Notes: a model not told the origin generated them from the letters alone. Positions 8,462 through 15,855 are shown, counted from the stretch's first letter. The stretch: 64,000 nucleotides of DNA from Agromyces rhizosphaerae (GCF_027925245.1 NZ_BSDP01000001.1:744001-808000); one strand, 5' to 3'. Numbers and translations: made by a program.

Positions 8462-8815
8462 TCAGGCGACGTCGAGCACGAGCGCGGCCGGGAACCGCGC
8501 GAGCACGAGGCGGAAGGGCCAGCGCGCCGACTCCGAGGCATCCGCCCCCTCGACGACCCGCGGGGCGCGCAGCTCGATTTCGCGCCCGTTCCGGCGCAGC
8601 GTCGCGCCGCCGGCGGCGAGCACGTTGCGCGCCCAGTTCGTGCGGGCGCCCCACGGCAGCCCGATCATCACGATCGAGCGGTCGCGCGTCGGCACGACCG
8701 CGATCGGCGTCGCGTACTCGGTGCCGCTGCGGCGCCCGCGGTGGCGGATCAGCGCCCAGAGCGGCACGAAGTGCCTGCCGGCGAGCGCGCTCGCGACCGG
8801 CGCGGTCGCGTTCAC
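8462..8815 (-). CDS. Nitroreductase-family deazaflavin (F420)-dependent oxidoreductase
   Basis: About 117 residues of a split-barrel F420/flavin-binding protein: RHRGRRSGTEYATPIAVV, then IVMIGLPWGARTNWARNVLAAG and a beta-rich C-terminus. These match the Ddn-like family that uses deazaflavin F420 and is common in actinobacteria; a second member lies at 42122-42598. The start is uncertain. I chose the GTG at 8815 because the sequence upstream is low-complexity and contains an inverted repeat; ATG codons at 8968 and 8974 would add an unconserved leader of 51-53 residues. No clear Shine-Dalgarno supports any of them. Confidence 0.68.
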   Translation of the reverse strand: MNATAPVASALAGRHFVPLWALIRHRGRRSGTEYATPIAVVPTRDRSIVMIGLPWGARTNWARNVLAAGGATLRRNGREIELRAPRVVEGADASESARWPFRLVLARFPAALVLDVA

Positions 8816-8841
8816 CAGCCCGCGCGGCGGGCCGGCCGGGC

Positions 8842-8886
8842 CTGAGGGCCGTTCCCCGGCCCGAGGGCGAGAGCTTCGGCCCTCAG
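8842..8886. repeat. Inverted repeat upstream of the deazaflavin-type gene
   Basis: CTGAGGGCCG at 8842-8851 pairs exactly with CGGCCCTCAG at 8877-8886. It lies in sequence that is coding only if the longer start of the neighbouring oxidoreductase is used, and it resembles the other intergenic hairpins of this window. Confidence 0.5.
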
Positions 8887-9027
8887 ACGAAGAAGCGGCA
8901 CTCAGGCGAGGGTCGGCCGGCGGCAGGGGCTGCCGGGCGGTTCGAGTGGGGTCGGTGGCTCGGTCCATGCACATGAGACGGATGACACGGGACCGATGTG
9001 ACAGCCTGCGCAAGACTCCCGCTCGCG

Positions 9028-9723
9028 TCAGGCCCGACGCCGGTCGGGCGCGTCCGTCGACGCGACTGCCTCCCGCAGCGCAACGGCGTAGCTCGCAAGC
9101 ACCTCGATCCGCTCGATCCCCCAGTACCCACGACGCCATCGCAGCGGCATGAATGAGGCCGTGCGCTCGCCGCGAGGGGTCTCGACGACCACGTCGACCG
9201 ACGGCGTCGAGCCGAAGCGGTTGGAGATCTCGCCGACGCGAACGTCACGGACCTGCGCGTTCGACGCACGCGCGACCGGGTGGATTCCCCAGCCGAGCCG
9301 CAGCTCGGCCCCGGTCGAGTCGGCGACGACCAGTCCTTGAGACGGCGATAGCGGCAACAGGCGTCGGTACCAGGGACGGGGGTCGAGCTGGACGACCAGG
9401 TCGATGACCTTCGCGTCGACGAACACCGGCATGACGAAGCATCCCGGCGATCGACGCTCCGCGAGCCGCACACGGTTCAGGCTCTGAAGTTCGAGGAAGC
9501 TGACGGACCCACCGAAGGCGAAGACGATGAACCCGCCAACGCCGAGTGAGACTCCGGCCGCCAGTCCGACCTGCTCCTCGAATGCCGCCCCGAGCCCCCA
9601 CAGGGCCGCGACGATCCCGAGCATCGTCGCCGCGATCGTCAGCGACCACCAGAGTGGCCCGGGCCCGCGCCGCGCATGCTCGCGCAGCTCCTCAGGCGAC
9701 ATCGCGGGCAAGACGGAGTCCAT
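9028..9723 (-). CDS. Hypothetical membrane protein with a C-terminal soluble domain
   Basis: A 231-residue protein not recognised as a known family. It starts MDSVLPAMSPEELREHAR, then has two adjacent membrane segments at about residues 27-50 and 57-80 (LWWSLTIAATMLGIVAALWG, GVSLGVGGFIVFAFGG), and a beta-rich soluble domain of about 145 residues with RPWYRRLLPLSPSQGLVV. The layout suggests a membrane anchor with a cytoplasmic domain. Its end is separated by about 210 bases from the next gene on the same strand. No function is proposed. Confidence 0.62.
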   Translation of the reverse strand: MDSVLPAMSPEELREHARRGPGPLWWSLTIAATMLGIVAALWGLGAAFEEQVGLAAGVSLGVGGFIVFAFGGSVSFLELQSLNRVRLAERRSPGCFVMPVFVDAKVIDLVVQLDPRPWYRRLLPLSPSQGLVVADSTGAELRLGWGIHPVARASNAQVRDVRVGEISNRFGSTPSVDVVVETPRGERTASFMPLRWRRGYWGIERIEVLASYAVALREAVASTDAPDRRRA

Positions 9724-9817
9724 CCCGACACGGTAGCGGCGCCGGGCGGCGCGACGAACGCCCTGTGCACGGCGACCGCCTCGAGGCATCCGCCGAGGGA
9801 TGTCGGATGAAGCGCGC

Positions 9818-10390
9818 TCAACGACTTTCGAACGAGCGCACCCAGCGCACGATCCGCCCCACCGTCTCATCGGTGATCTCGGCACCGTCGACTTGCACCT
9901 GACCTCGTGGCAACAGCTCTGCCCGCTCGGCGACCGCGCGTGGTTCGATCAGCCCCGCCTCGATGAGCGCGGAAACGAACTCATGGTCCTTCGGTCGGGC
10001 TGCCACCAGCTTGGCGACGCACAGGTCGACCGGGTCGAGACACAACCCCGTGGAACCGGGCGCACCCGGAGGTCGGACCGGGACGAGCCGGTCACGCCAG
10101 CCCGCCGGCAGCACGGCCGTGTTGCGTCCGACCCCCTGTATGTAGAAACCGTGCGCATCGTGGAACGGCGACCACTCGCCTGCCCGACCGTCGAGGATCG
10201 TGGCGATCGTCTCAGCGGCGTCGTCGGCAAGCGGGGCGATGTCCACCTCGATCGAGCGGGTTGCCGCCTCGGGCAGCACCGACTCGTCGAACGAGCCGAG
10301 GATCGACTGGCTCCCGATGACGAGGACGGTGTCCTGCTGGATGATCTCCGTCGCCGCGACGATCGCCTCGACGAGCTCGGCGCGATTCAT
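9818..10390 (-). CDS. DUF6036-type nucleotidyltransferase, likely toxin-like partner
   Basis: A 190-residue protein with the hallmarks of the DUF6036 nucleotidyltransferase-like family: VLVIGSQSILGSF (the GS signature of the nucleotidyltransferase fold), TRSIEVDIAPL, SPFHDAHGFYIQGVG, PAGWRDRLVPV and LDPVDLCVAKLVAARPKDHEFV. Its start overlaps the stop of the upstream XRE regulator (ATGA). In this fold an enzyme transfers a nucleotide to a target, as in MNT and AbiEii/MenT proteins. The paired, autoregulated arrangement suggests a toxin-antitoxin-like or defence module, which is inference. Confidence 0.75.
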   Translation of the reverse strand: MNRAELVEAIVAATEIIQQDTVLVIGSQSILGSFDESVLPEAATRSIEVDIAPLADDAAETIATILDGRAGEWSPFHDAHGFYIQGVGRNTAVLPAGWRDRLVPVRPPGAPGSTGLCLDPVDLCVAKLVAARPKDHEFVSALIEAGLIEPRAVAERAELLPRGQVQVDGAEITDETVGRIVRWVRSFESR

Positions 10391-10926
10391 GCGACACTCG
10401 CACGCTGGATGGCGGCGAGCCGCTCCGCCTCTGTGAGCACGCCCATGAACGGCGAGAGCTGACGCAGGTCGATCGCGTGCTGGTCTTCGCCGAGCATCGT
10501 CTCGACGAGTCGCCCGAGCGGCGCCTCGGCGAGCTCGAGCCACTCGTCGAGCAGACGACTGGCTCCTCCGTGCACGCGTTCGCGCATGCGACCGACCTGT
10601 CGGGGGACGTTCGCCATCACTGCGTCCCGATCGTCGAGCAGGCGCTTCGCGACCGCTCGGTGCAGCTCGTACGCCACACGATCCTCGCGGCGCGGGAACG
10701 GCGCGCGAACACTCGGATGCACCCGCCGCTCCCGTGGCCGAGCGTCGATCGTCGCCGTGTCGCCGAGGGCCGCGAGCACGCGGTCGAGTGTGCCGACGCC
10801 GATCGTGCCCTCACGCTCGCTGCGCTTGTACATCGTGACCGCACCAGGGGTGACCTCGAGCCTGCGCGCGAGTTCGCGCACCCCGACGCCGTGGCGCGCC
10901 AAGCTGCGTTCGATCAGGTCGGTCAT
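10387..10926 (-). CDS. XRE-family HTH regulator paired with the nucleotidyltransferase
   Basis: A 179-residue protein. Residues about 5-55 are a helix-turn-helix of the lambda-repressor type (RSLARHGVGVRELARRLEVT, TMYKRSEREGTIGVGTLDRV). The rest is helical and charged (HRAVAKRLLDDRDAVM, RLLDEWLELAEAP, FMGVLTEAERLAAI). GGAGG seven bases before the ATG supports the start. It overlaps the downstream DUF6036 gene by four bases. A perfect 8-4-8 palindrome lies just upstream, so the protein is probably the antitoxin-like, self-regulating member of the pair. Confidence 0.78.
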   Translation of the reverse strand: MTDLIERSLARHGVGVRELARRLEVTPGAVTMYKRSEREGTIGVGTLDRVLAALGDTATIDARPRERRVHPSVRAPFPRREDRVAYELHRAVAKRLLDDRDAVMANVPRQVGRMRERVHGGASRLLDEWLELAEAPLGRLVETMLGEDQHAIDLRQLSPFMGVLTEAERLAAIQRASVA

Positions 10927-10938
10927 GGGCCACCTCCA

Positions 10939-10958
10939 TGTATAGTCATAACTATACA
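10939..10958. promoter_or_regulatory. Perfect 8-4-8 palindromic operator of the XRE/DUF6036 pair
   Basis: TGTATAGT at 10939-10946 and ACTATACA at 10951-10958 are exact inverted complements separated by CATA. The right arm begins 13 bases upstream of the XRE start codon, with the Shine-Dalgarno GGAGG between. AT-rich palindromes of this size are typical XRE/Cro operators and also contain a TATAGT-like -10. Confidence 0.78.
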
Positions 10959-11013
10959 GCGTGCAGCGCCCTGTGGCGAGCGGGCGGCGCCTGCGCAGCA
11001 TCCGCCCCCTTGC

Positions 11014-11039
11014 GTCACACTCGCGACCCGTGGATCGTC
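11014..11039 (+). promoter_or_regulatory. Candidate ECF41-type promoter
   Basis: GTCACA at 11014-11019 and CGTC at 11036-11039 are separated by 16 bases, close to the TGTCACA/CGTC pair used by ECF41 sigma factors, and end nine bases before the sigma gene start. This would be an autoregulatory promoter. Confidence 0.5.
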
Positions 11040-11047
11040 GAACTGTC

Positions 11048-11923
11048 ATGACCGAGTTCGCCGAGCTGTGGAGCGCGCATCGCAGGGTGGTGCGCGACGT
11101 CGCGTACCGCGTGCTGGGGTCGGTCGCCGACGCCGAGGACGTCACGCAGGAGACGTACGTGCGCCTGCTCGCGCGCCTCGACGATCCCGACGCCGCACCG
11201 CTCGACGAGCCGCGCGCCTGGCTCGTGACCGTCGCGTCGCGCCTCGCGATCGACCGGCTGCGCGCGCACGAGCACTCGCGCCGCGCCTACGTCGGCCCGT
11301 GGCTGCCCGAGCCGGTCGTCACAGACGAGCGCACCATGCCGGAGGACCGCGTGACCCTCGACGACTCGGTGCGCATGGCACTGCTCGTCGTGCTCGAGCA
11401 GCTCTCCCCCGCCGAGCGCACCGCATTCCTGCTGCACGACGTGTTCGACCTCGGGTTCGACCGCATCGCCGACGTGCTCGGGGTGAGCCCGGCGGCCGCC
11501 CGCCAGTCGGCCTCGCGGGCGCGCAAGCGGATCGCCGCGGAGGGCGAGGCGCGCTTCCCGGTCGACCCCGCCACCGCGCAGCGGCTGACGGAGCGGTTCG
11601 CCGCAGCGGCATCCGACGGCGACCTCGACGGGCTGGTCGAGCTGCTCGCCGCCGACGCGACCGGCCACTTCGACTCGGGCGGGTTCTTCCAGGATGCCCC
11701 AGAAGGCGTCGTCTCCGGCGCGCCGGAGGTGGCCCGTCGATTCCTTGCCGGCGTCGGCGGGCTCGGTCTGGCATTCGAGGTCGCCGAGGTGAACGCGGAG
11801 CCCGGCGTCGTCGTGCGCCGTCACGGTCGCGCGGTCACCGTGATCGCGCTCGACTTCGGCGGCGACCGCATCACCGCGATCCACGGCATCGGCAACCCCG
11901 GGAAGCTCGCGCACGTGCGCTGA
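11048..11923 (+). CDS. ECF41-family RNA polymerase sigma factor with SnoaL-like C-terminal domain
   Basis: A 291-residue extracytoplasmic-function sigma factor. Region 2 spans about residues 8-70 (YRVLGSVADAEDVTQETYVRL), region 4 about 110-165 (LSPAERTAFLLHDVFDL, HTH in FDRIADVLGVSPAAARQ). Between and after these are the two ECF41 markers: WLPEP in the linker and a C-terminal NPGKL within a SnoaL-like domain (about 180-285). In this class the C-terminal domain both holds and modulates the sigma factor in place of a separate anti-sigma. The usual neighbour (a carboxymuconolactone decarboxylase-like or oxidoreductase gene) is absent here. It faces away from the XRE module. Confidence 0.9.
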   Translation: MTEFAELWSAHRRVVRDVAYRVLGSVADAEDVTQETYVRLLARLDDPDAAPLDEPRAWLVTVASRLAIDRLRAHEHSRRAYVGPWLPEPVVTDERTMPEDRVTLDDSVRMALLVVLEQLSPAERTAFLLHDVFDLGFDRIADVLGVSPAAARQSASRARKRIAAEGEARFPVDPATAQRLTERFAAAASDGDLDGLVELLAADATGHFDSGGFFQDAPEGVVSGAPEVARRFLAGVGGLGLAFEVAEVNAEPGVVVRRHGRAVTVIALDFGGDRITAIHGIGNPGKLAHVR

Positions 11924-11941
11924 TCGCGGGCATCCGCTCGC

Positions 11942-12154
11942 CTATGCCCAGCCGAGCTCGCGCAGCCGGGGGTCGTCGAGGCCGAAGTAGTGGCCGATCT
12001 CGTGCACGAGCGTGATGCGCACCCGCGCCCGCAGCGCGTCGAGGTCGTCGCTGTGCTCGGCGAGGTTGTTGCGGTAGAGCGTGATGCGGTCGGGCAGCTC
12101 GTCGAACACCTCGCCGATCAGGCGCTCGAAGTCGTCGTCGGAGATCGCGACCAT
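11942..12154 (-). CDS. Short zincin-like metallopeptidase (PF06262-type), internally shortened
   Basis: A 70-residue protein carrying the complete metalloprotease motif HEIGHYFGLDD near its end and the characteristic DRITLYRNNL strand. It matches both ends of the Zincin_1/DUF1025 family, which is usually well over 100 residues. Here the N-terminal DDFERLIGEVFDELP joins directly to DRITLYR, so a central stretch of roughly 40 residues is missing. It is convergent with the ECF41 gene, with only 18 bases between stops. Whether it is still folded and active is uncertain. Confidence 0.72.
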   Translation of the reverse strand: MVAISDDDFERLIGEVFDELPDRITLYRNNLAEHSDDLDALRARVRITLVHEIGHYFGLDDPRLRELGWA

Positions 12155-12241
12155 ACGTCCATTCTGCGCCCGTCGGGGGCGGTGGGCGGGCTGCAAGTTG
12201 CTCGCGCCACGACCGTCCGGACCATGGCCGACGTCATCCGC

Positions 12242-12619
12242 TCAGTAGGGCGCCGAGAGACCACCGAACATCGGGAAGTGCTTCACGTTGCGCGTCAGGA
12301 GGCGCGCACCGAGCACGGTCGTCGTCGCCGCGATCGCGAGGTCGGCAGCGTCGATGCCCCGGTTGCCGGGGAGCCAACGACGGCCGAGCTCGCCGGCCAC
12401 CTCGGCGACGCGTTCATCGAGCGGGTGCCACGCGAGGGCACCGAACAACGCACGCGTCGCCGACTCCTCGGCGCCGCGCATGCCCGCGAGGATCTCGAGA
12501 CGGGTGACTTCGCTGGCGTGCAGCGGCCCTGTCGCCCGGGCGGCGCGCAGCACCTCGACCGCCTCGGGACGTCCGCGGAGCACGTCGATGAGCACCGAAG
12601 TGTCGACGAGCGTCGTCAT
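12242..12619 (-). CDS. vapC: VapC-like PIN-domain toxin
   Basis: A 125-residue PIN-domain endoribonuclease: VDTSVLIDVLRG holds the first acidic residues, SEVTRLEILAG the conserved Glu, and IDAADLAIAATTTVLGARLLTRNVKHF the final acidic cluster. VapC toxins usually cleave tRNA or rRNA. Its ATG overlaps the stop of the VapB gene (ATGA). The length and motif set are complete, so it is probably functional. Confidence 0.9.
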   Translation of the reverse strand: MTTLVDTSVLIDVLRGRPEAVEVLRAARATGPLHASEVTRLEILAGMRGAEESATRALFGALAWHPLDERVAEVAGELGRRWLPGNRGIDAADLAIAATTTVLGARLLTRNVKHFPMFGGLSAPY

Positions 12620-12873
12620 CGGTCGGATGCCTCGCGCAGGCGACGCCCGGAACGCAGCTCGTCGACGTAGGCCTCGCCGTCGATGTCGTGCTCGATCCAC
12701 CCTCCGAACGCGAGATCGATCGCCCGGAGGTCCGCAGATTCGTCGCGCTCCGCCCCGTACACCTGGGCGACCGCGTCTCGGATGAGCGCGGAGATCGAGC
12801 GCCCGGTACGGCTCGCGGCCTCGTCGAGGAGTCGCCGATCCTCCTCGGTCAGCGAAATCTGGGTACGCAGCAT
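12616..12873 (-). CDS. vapB: VapB-like ribbon-helix-helix antitoxin
   Basis: An 85-residue protein. The first 45 residues (LRTQISLTEEDRRLLDEAAS, RSISALIRDAVAQVYG) form a ribbon-helix-helix DNA-binding domain. The rest includes an acidic, aromatic toxin-binding tail (AFGGWIEHDIDGEAYV). It precedes vapC with a four-base overlap. Its ATG lies inside a perfect 9-4-9 palindrome, leaving no space for a ribosome-binding site upstream, which suggests a leaderless mRNA whose 5' end is the operator itself. Confidence 0.85.
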   Translation of the reverse strand: MLRTQISLTEEDRRLLDEAASRTGRSISALIRDAVAQVYGAERDESADLRAIDLAFGGWIEHDIDGEAYVDELRSGRRLREASDR

Positions 12874-12892
12874 GATGTAAGGCTACATCATG
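12871..12892. promoter_or_regulatory. Perfect 9-4-9 palindrome containing the vapB start codon
   Basis: CATGATGTA at 12871-12879 and TACATCATG at 12884-12892 are exact inverted complements around AGGC. The vapB ATG is formed by the first three bases on the minus strand. It is the obvious autoregulatory operator for VapBC and lies next to the divergent membrane-protein gene. Confidence 0.78.
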
Positions 12893-13018
12893 TCTGTCGC
12901 GCACCGGACTCCGGCGCATGTCGCTCGATTGCGCTGGCATGTCCACAGCTTGCCGAGCGGCGACCTCGCAACCGGCGGGGCTGCCATGCTGGCCCGAGAG
13001 CCGACCGACGGAGGTCTG

Positions 13019-13501
13019 ATGCACGACACCCTCGACCGCACGCCCGACGCGTCGCTCAGCACGCTCCCCGGTGCGGCCGTGCTCCGCCGCACGCACCGCC
13101 TGCTGTACACCGCGATCGGCACCGCCATCGCCTACAGCGTGCTGAGCTCCGGATCGAAGGAATACCGTGCCGACCCCGCCGGGGCCCTCGACGGGAACAC
13201 GCAGGGCACGGATGCCGCGTACACCGGCGTCACCCTCTCGCTCCAGCCGAGCGGCATCGCCTACCTCGCGATCGCGGTCATCGTGCTGTTCGCGATCGGC
13301 CGCGTACTGCGCCGGGCAACCGACGAGGCATCCGCGATCCGCATTCTCGACCGCGCCGCACTCGTGATGATCGGCGTCGTCATCGCGTGGACGATCGTCG
13401 CCCACATCTCGTTCTGGTCGATCCCGCTCGAGGGGATCGACCCGAACCTGCCGGCCCTGCCCGGCGTCGTCTTCGGCAACGTGCGAGTCGACGTCTCGTA
13501 G
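13019..13501 (+). CDS. Membrane protein of unknown function
   Basis: A 160-residue protein with three membrane segments (about residues 21-40, 80-100 and 120-142: TAIGTAIAYSVLSSG, GIAYLAIAVIVLFAIG, VMIGVVIAWTIVAHISFW). A good ribosome-binding site, GGAGG at 13010-13014, selects this ATG over an in-frame upstream start at 12890. The loop between the first two segments is polar (SKEYRADPAGALDGNTQG). It is divergent from vapBC. No family recognised. Confidence 0.65.
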   Translation: MHDTLDRTPDASLSTLPGAAVLRRTHRLLYTAIGTAIAYSVLSSGSKEYRADPAGALDGNTQGTDAAYTGVTLSLQPSGIAYLAIAVIVLFAIGRVLRRATDEASAIRILDRAALVMIGVVIAWTIVAHISFWSIPLEGIDPNLPALPGVVFGNVRVDVS

Positions 13502-13558
13502 GCGCGACGCGCGACGCCGACGAGTCCTGCGGCGCCGTTTCGACACGGCGTCCGAGGA

Positions 13559-14533
13559 TCAACCGCGCGCGATCCGCACCGTGGACGCGAGCGCCTCGGC
13601 GGTTGCGCGGTCGGGCTGGGCACCGACGCCGCCCGCACCGCGGGTCGACGCCGTGCCGCATGCGACGGCGAGGGCCACGGGAGTCGTCGAGCCGGAGAGA
13701 TGAGCCGCGATGAACCCGGCGGCCAGGCTGTCGCCCGCACCGACGGTGTCGACGAGGGAACCCGGTGCGACCGGCGTCTCCGCGCGCACCGTCTCGATGC
13801 GGCCGGCACGGCGGGTGTGCACCAGCGCGCCCTCGGCGCCGAGCTTGCAGACCAGGCGCGAGCCCTCCGGCATCCGCTCGAGGGCCGATGCGGCCGCATC
13901 CGTCAGGCTGGACTCACCGGTGACGCCCCGGAGCTCCTGCTCGTTGGCGAAGAAGATGTCGACGTGCCCCAGCAGTGCGAGGATGCCGCAGTCCCACTGC
14001 TCGGTCGGGTCGAAGTTGCCGTCGAGCGACGTGCTCATTCCGCGCGCACGCGCGGCGGCGAAGAGGTCGACCGCATCCGCCCAGAGGTCGCGCTGCAGGA
14101 AGTAGCTGCCGACGTGCAGGTGCCGCGCTCCGTCGAGCTCGACGTCGGCGGCGCGGGTGCGGCCGATCGTCCCCATCGACGTCAGGATGGCGCGGTCGCC
14201 GTCGGATCGCGACAGATGGGTGGATGCCCCGGTGGGGACGCCGTGCTCCACGCGCACCTGCTGCGTCCCGACGCCGCGGGTCGCGAGTTCCTGCGCGACG
14301 AACGCTCCGAACTCGTCGTCGCCGCGCACGCTCGCCATGGCCGTGCGCACGCCGAGCGCTGCCGCACCGCACGCGGTGATCGCCGACGAGCTGCCGAGCA
14401 CGAGGTCGGTGGAGTGCACGAGCTGCTCGTGCTGGCCGAAGCGGATGTCGCCGTCGAGCCGGATGATCAGGTCGACGCACAACTCGCCGACGACGATCAG
14501 GTCGTCGGCACCGCCGATTCCGGGCACTGCCAT
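13559..14533 (-). CDS. PfkB-family carbohydrate kinase
   Basis: A 324-residue ribokinase-superfamily enzyme. It has the N-terminal VVGELCVDLI strand, the substrate-side GSSSAITACGAAALG loop and the ATP/catalytic signature DTVGAGDSLAAGF near residue 275, where Asp is the base. It lies at the end of a three-gene minus-strand operon with a SIS-domain isomerase and a tautomerase-like protein; its start overlaps the latter by 37 bases. It probably phosphorylates the sugar or sugar acid released by the divergent catabolic arm. The substrate cannot be read from sequence. Confidence 0.88.
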   Translation of the reverse strand: MAVPGIGGADDLIVVGELCVDLIIRLDGDIRFGQHEQLVHSTDLVLGSSSAITACGAAALGVRTAMASVRGDDEFGAFVAQELATRGVGTQQVRVEHGVPTGASTHLSRSDGDRAILTSMGTIGRTRAADVELDGARHLHVGSYFLQRDLWADAVDLFAAARARGMSTSLDGNFDPTEQWDCGILALLGHVDIFFANEQELRGVTGESSLTDAAASALERMPEGSRLVCKLGAEGALVHTRRAGRIETVRAETPVAPGSLVDTVGAGDSLAAGFIAAHLSGSTTPVALAVACGTASTRGAGGVGAQPDRATAEALASTVRIARG

Positions 14534-14832
14534 TGCGTCCACACACCTCCCAGCGATGTTCCGGTTCGCCTCGCCCAGTCGCGCACGACGGCCTCGGCCG
14601 CGGAACGGGCACGATCCATCCTCTCGTGCGGACGAGCGGAACCCTGGATGGTGACGACGATCCACGGGTCGACGACGTCGGCCCCGCTTGCGACGGATGC
14701 CGTGCACGTCGCGGACTGGGCGATGACGTCGCCGCGTCCGCCGCCGATCGCGTCGGCGACGGCGTCGGCGATCGACCGAAGCAGCGCGAGCGCCTGCGGA
14801 TGGGGAGGCGCGAGGACGGTGACGACGGGCAT
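14497..14832 (-). CDS. Small protein, possibly tautomerase-superfamily
   Basis: A 111-residue protein. After Met comes Pro-2 (MPVVTVLAPP), and the rest reads as two beta-alpha-beta units: ALALLRSIADAVADAIGG followed by a strand, then WIVVTIQGS and RMDRARSAAEAVVRDWA. This resembles the fused double unit of tautomerase-superfamily enzymes, whose catalytic base is the N-terminal proline. The start ATG shares one base with the stop of the SIS isomerase gene and its end overlaps the kinase start by 37 bases, so the three are tightly coupled. The assignment is inference from layout only; it may be an unrelated small protein. Confidence 0.5.
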   Translation of the reverse strand: MPVVTVLAPPHPQALALLRSIADAVADAIGGGRGDVIAQSATCTASVASGADVVDPWIVVTIQGSARPHERMDRARSAAEAVVRDWARRTGTSLGGVWTQWQCPESAVPTT

Positions 14833-15737
14833 CAGCTCGTCGCGAGCACCGAGCGGTTGAGGAACGGCGGCGTGTCGGGGTCGCGATCGGCCGCGCGCGC
14901 CATCTCGAGCGCCAGCCGGTGGGCGAGCACGAGGTTCGCCTGCGCATCCAGCTCGTTCGAGTAGACCGTGGCGCCGGTCGAGCGCACGTCGGCCGCGACT
15001 GCGGGAGGGACGTCGCCGAGGAACCAGACGAGCGAGCCGGGCCCTGCGCACGAGATCGGTCCGTGCTGGTACTCCCACACGGGGTACGCCTCGGTCCATG
15101 CGCCGGCCGACTCGCGCAGCTTGAGTGCCGCCTCGTGGGCGAGGCCGACGCTCCAGCGGTGACCGAGGAACACCACCTGCCGGACGCTCGCCGGGTCGGC
15201 CGGAAGCGGAAGGTCGAGCGCGGCGCGCGCGTCGTCGACGAGCCCCGCGGGCACCGCGTCGATCGACGCGCGCAGCACCGTCAGCACGGTCGTGGCGAAC
15301 CGCGTCTGCACGATTGAGGTCTCGTCGGCGAATCCGAGGTGGACGATCCGGTCGCACAGCTCACCGAGCGGGGTGTCGACGTCGCCCAGGATCGCGGTGA
15401 TCCGGTGCGTCGAGCCGTAGCGCTCGACGATGTCGACGACGTCGGCCGTGGTACCCGACCGGGAGATCACGACGATGTGCTCGTCGTCGTCGACCCAGGT
15501 CAGCTCGCTCGGGATCGCCGCACGGGTGCGGCCCAGGCCGGCGTCGTTGCGCAGGTAGGCGTAGGCGTCGCCGATGTAGTACGACGTGCCGCAGCCCACG
15601 AGGAGCACGGGCTCGCCTGGCGCCGGGAGCAGTCCCAGCTGGTCGACCGGAAGCTCCGCCGCACGCGTCCACATCTCGGGCTGGCTGGTGAGCTCCTGCT
15701 CGGTCACGACACCCTTCGCAGTCGAACGGTCGTTCAT
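14832..15737 (-). CDS. SIS-domain sugar-phosphate isomerase/deaminase (GlmS/AgaS-like)
   Basis: A 301-residue protein with two SIS domains, as in the isomerase half of GlmS: LLVGCGTSYYIGDAYAYL and VVISRSGTTADVV in the first, FLGHRWSVGLAHEAALKLRE and EYQHGPI in the second. It lacks the glutaminase domain, so it should isomerise or deaminate a (possibly amino-) sugar phosphate rather than synthesise glucosamine-6-phosphate. It is the first gene of the minus arm and is divergent from the ABC-transporter operon across a 187-base promoter region with candidate DeoR sites. Confidence 0.87.
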   Translation of the reverse strand: MNDRSTAKGVVTEQELTSQPEMWTRAAELPVDQLGLLPAPGEPVLLVGCGTSYYIGDAYAYLRNDAGLGRTRAAIPSELTWVDDDEHIVVISRSGTTADVVDIVERYGSTHRITAILGDVDTPLGELCDRIVHLGFADETSIVQTRFATTVLTVLRASIDAVPAGLVDDARAALDLPLPADPASVRQVVFLGHRWSVGLAHEAALKLRESAGAWTEAYPVWEYQHGPISCAGPGSLVWFLGDVPPAVAADVRSTGATVYSNELDAQANLVLAHRLALEMARAADRDPDTPPFLNRSVLATS

Positions 15738-15800
15738 CGATGATCCTCCATACGTTCGCTCCCGGCCGCTCGGGCGCCCGGTGAATCACCCAGATTCAAT

Positions 15801-15824
15801 CACAAATGAGCAGACTTTGAAAGT
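15801..15824. promoter_or_regulatory. Candidate DeoR operator in the divergent promoter
   Basis: CACAAATGAGCA at 15801-15812 is the complement of TGCTCATTTGTG, which recurs with one mismatch at 23484-23495 upstream of the second part of the regulon. It is followed by ACTTTGAAAGT at 15814-15824, an odd palindrome. Both lie just upstream of the plus-strand -35 box. Confidence 0.55.
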
Positions 15825-15826
15825 TC

Positions 15827-15855
15827 TTGACTATTTGCAGATCATTAGTGATACT
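15827..15855 (+). promoter_or_regulatory. Sigma70-type promoter of the transporter/catabolic operon
   Basis: TTGACT at 15827-15832 and GATACT at 15850-15855 are separated by exactly 17 bases, about 70 bases upstream of the binding-protein start. This is an unusually clear promoter for so GC-rich a genome. Confidence 0.75.
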
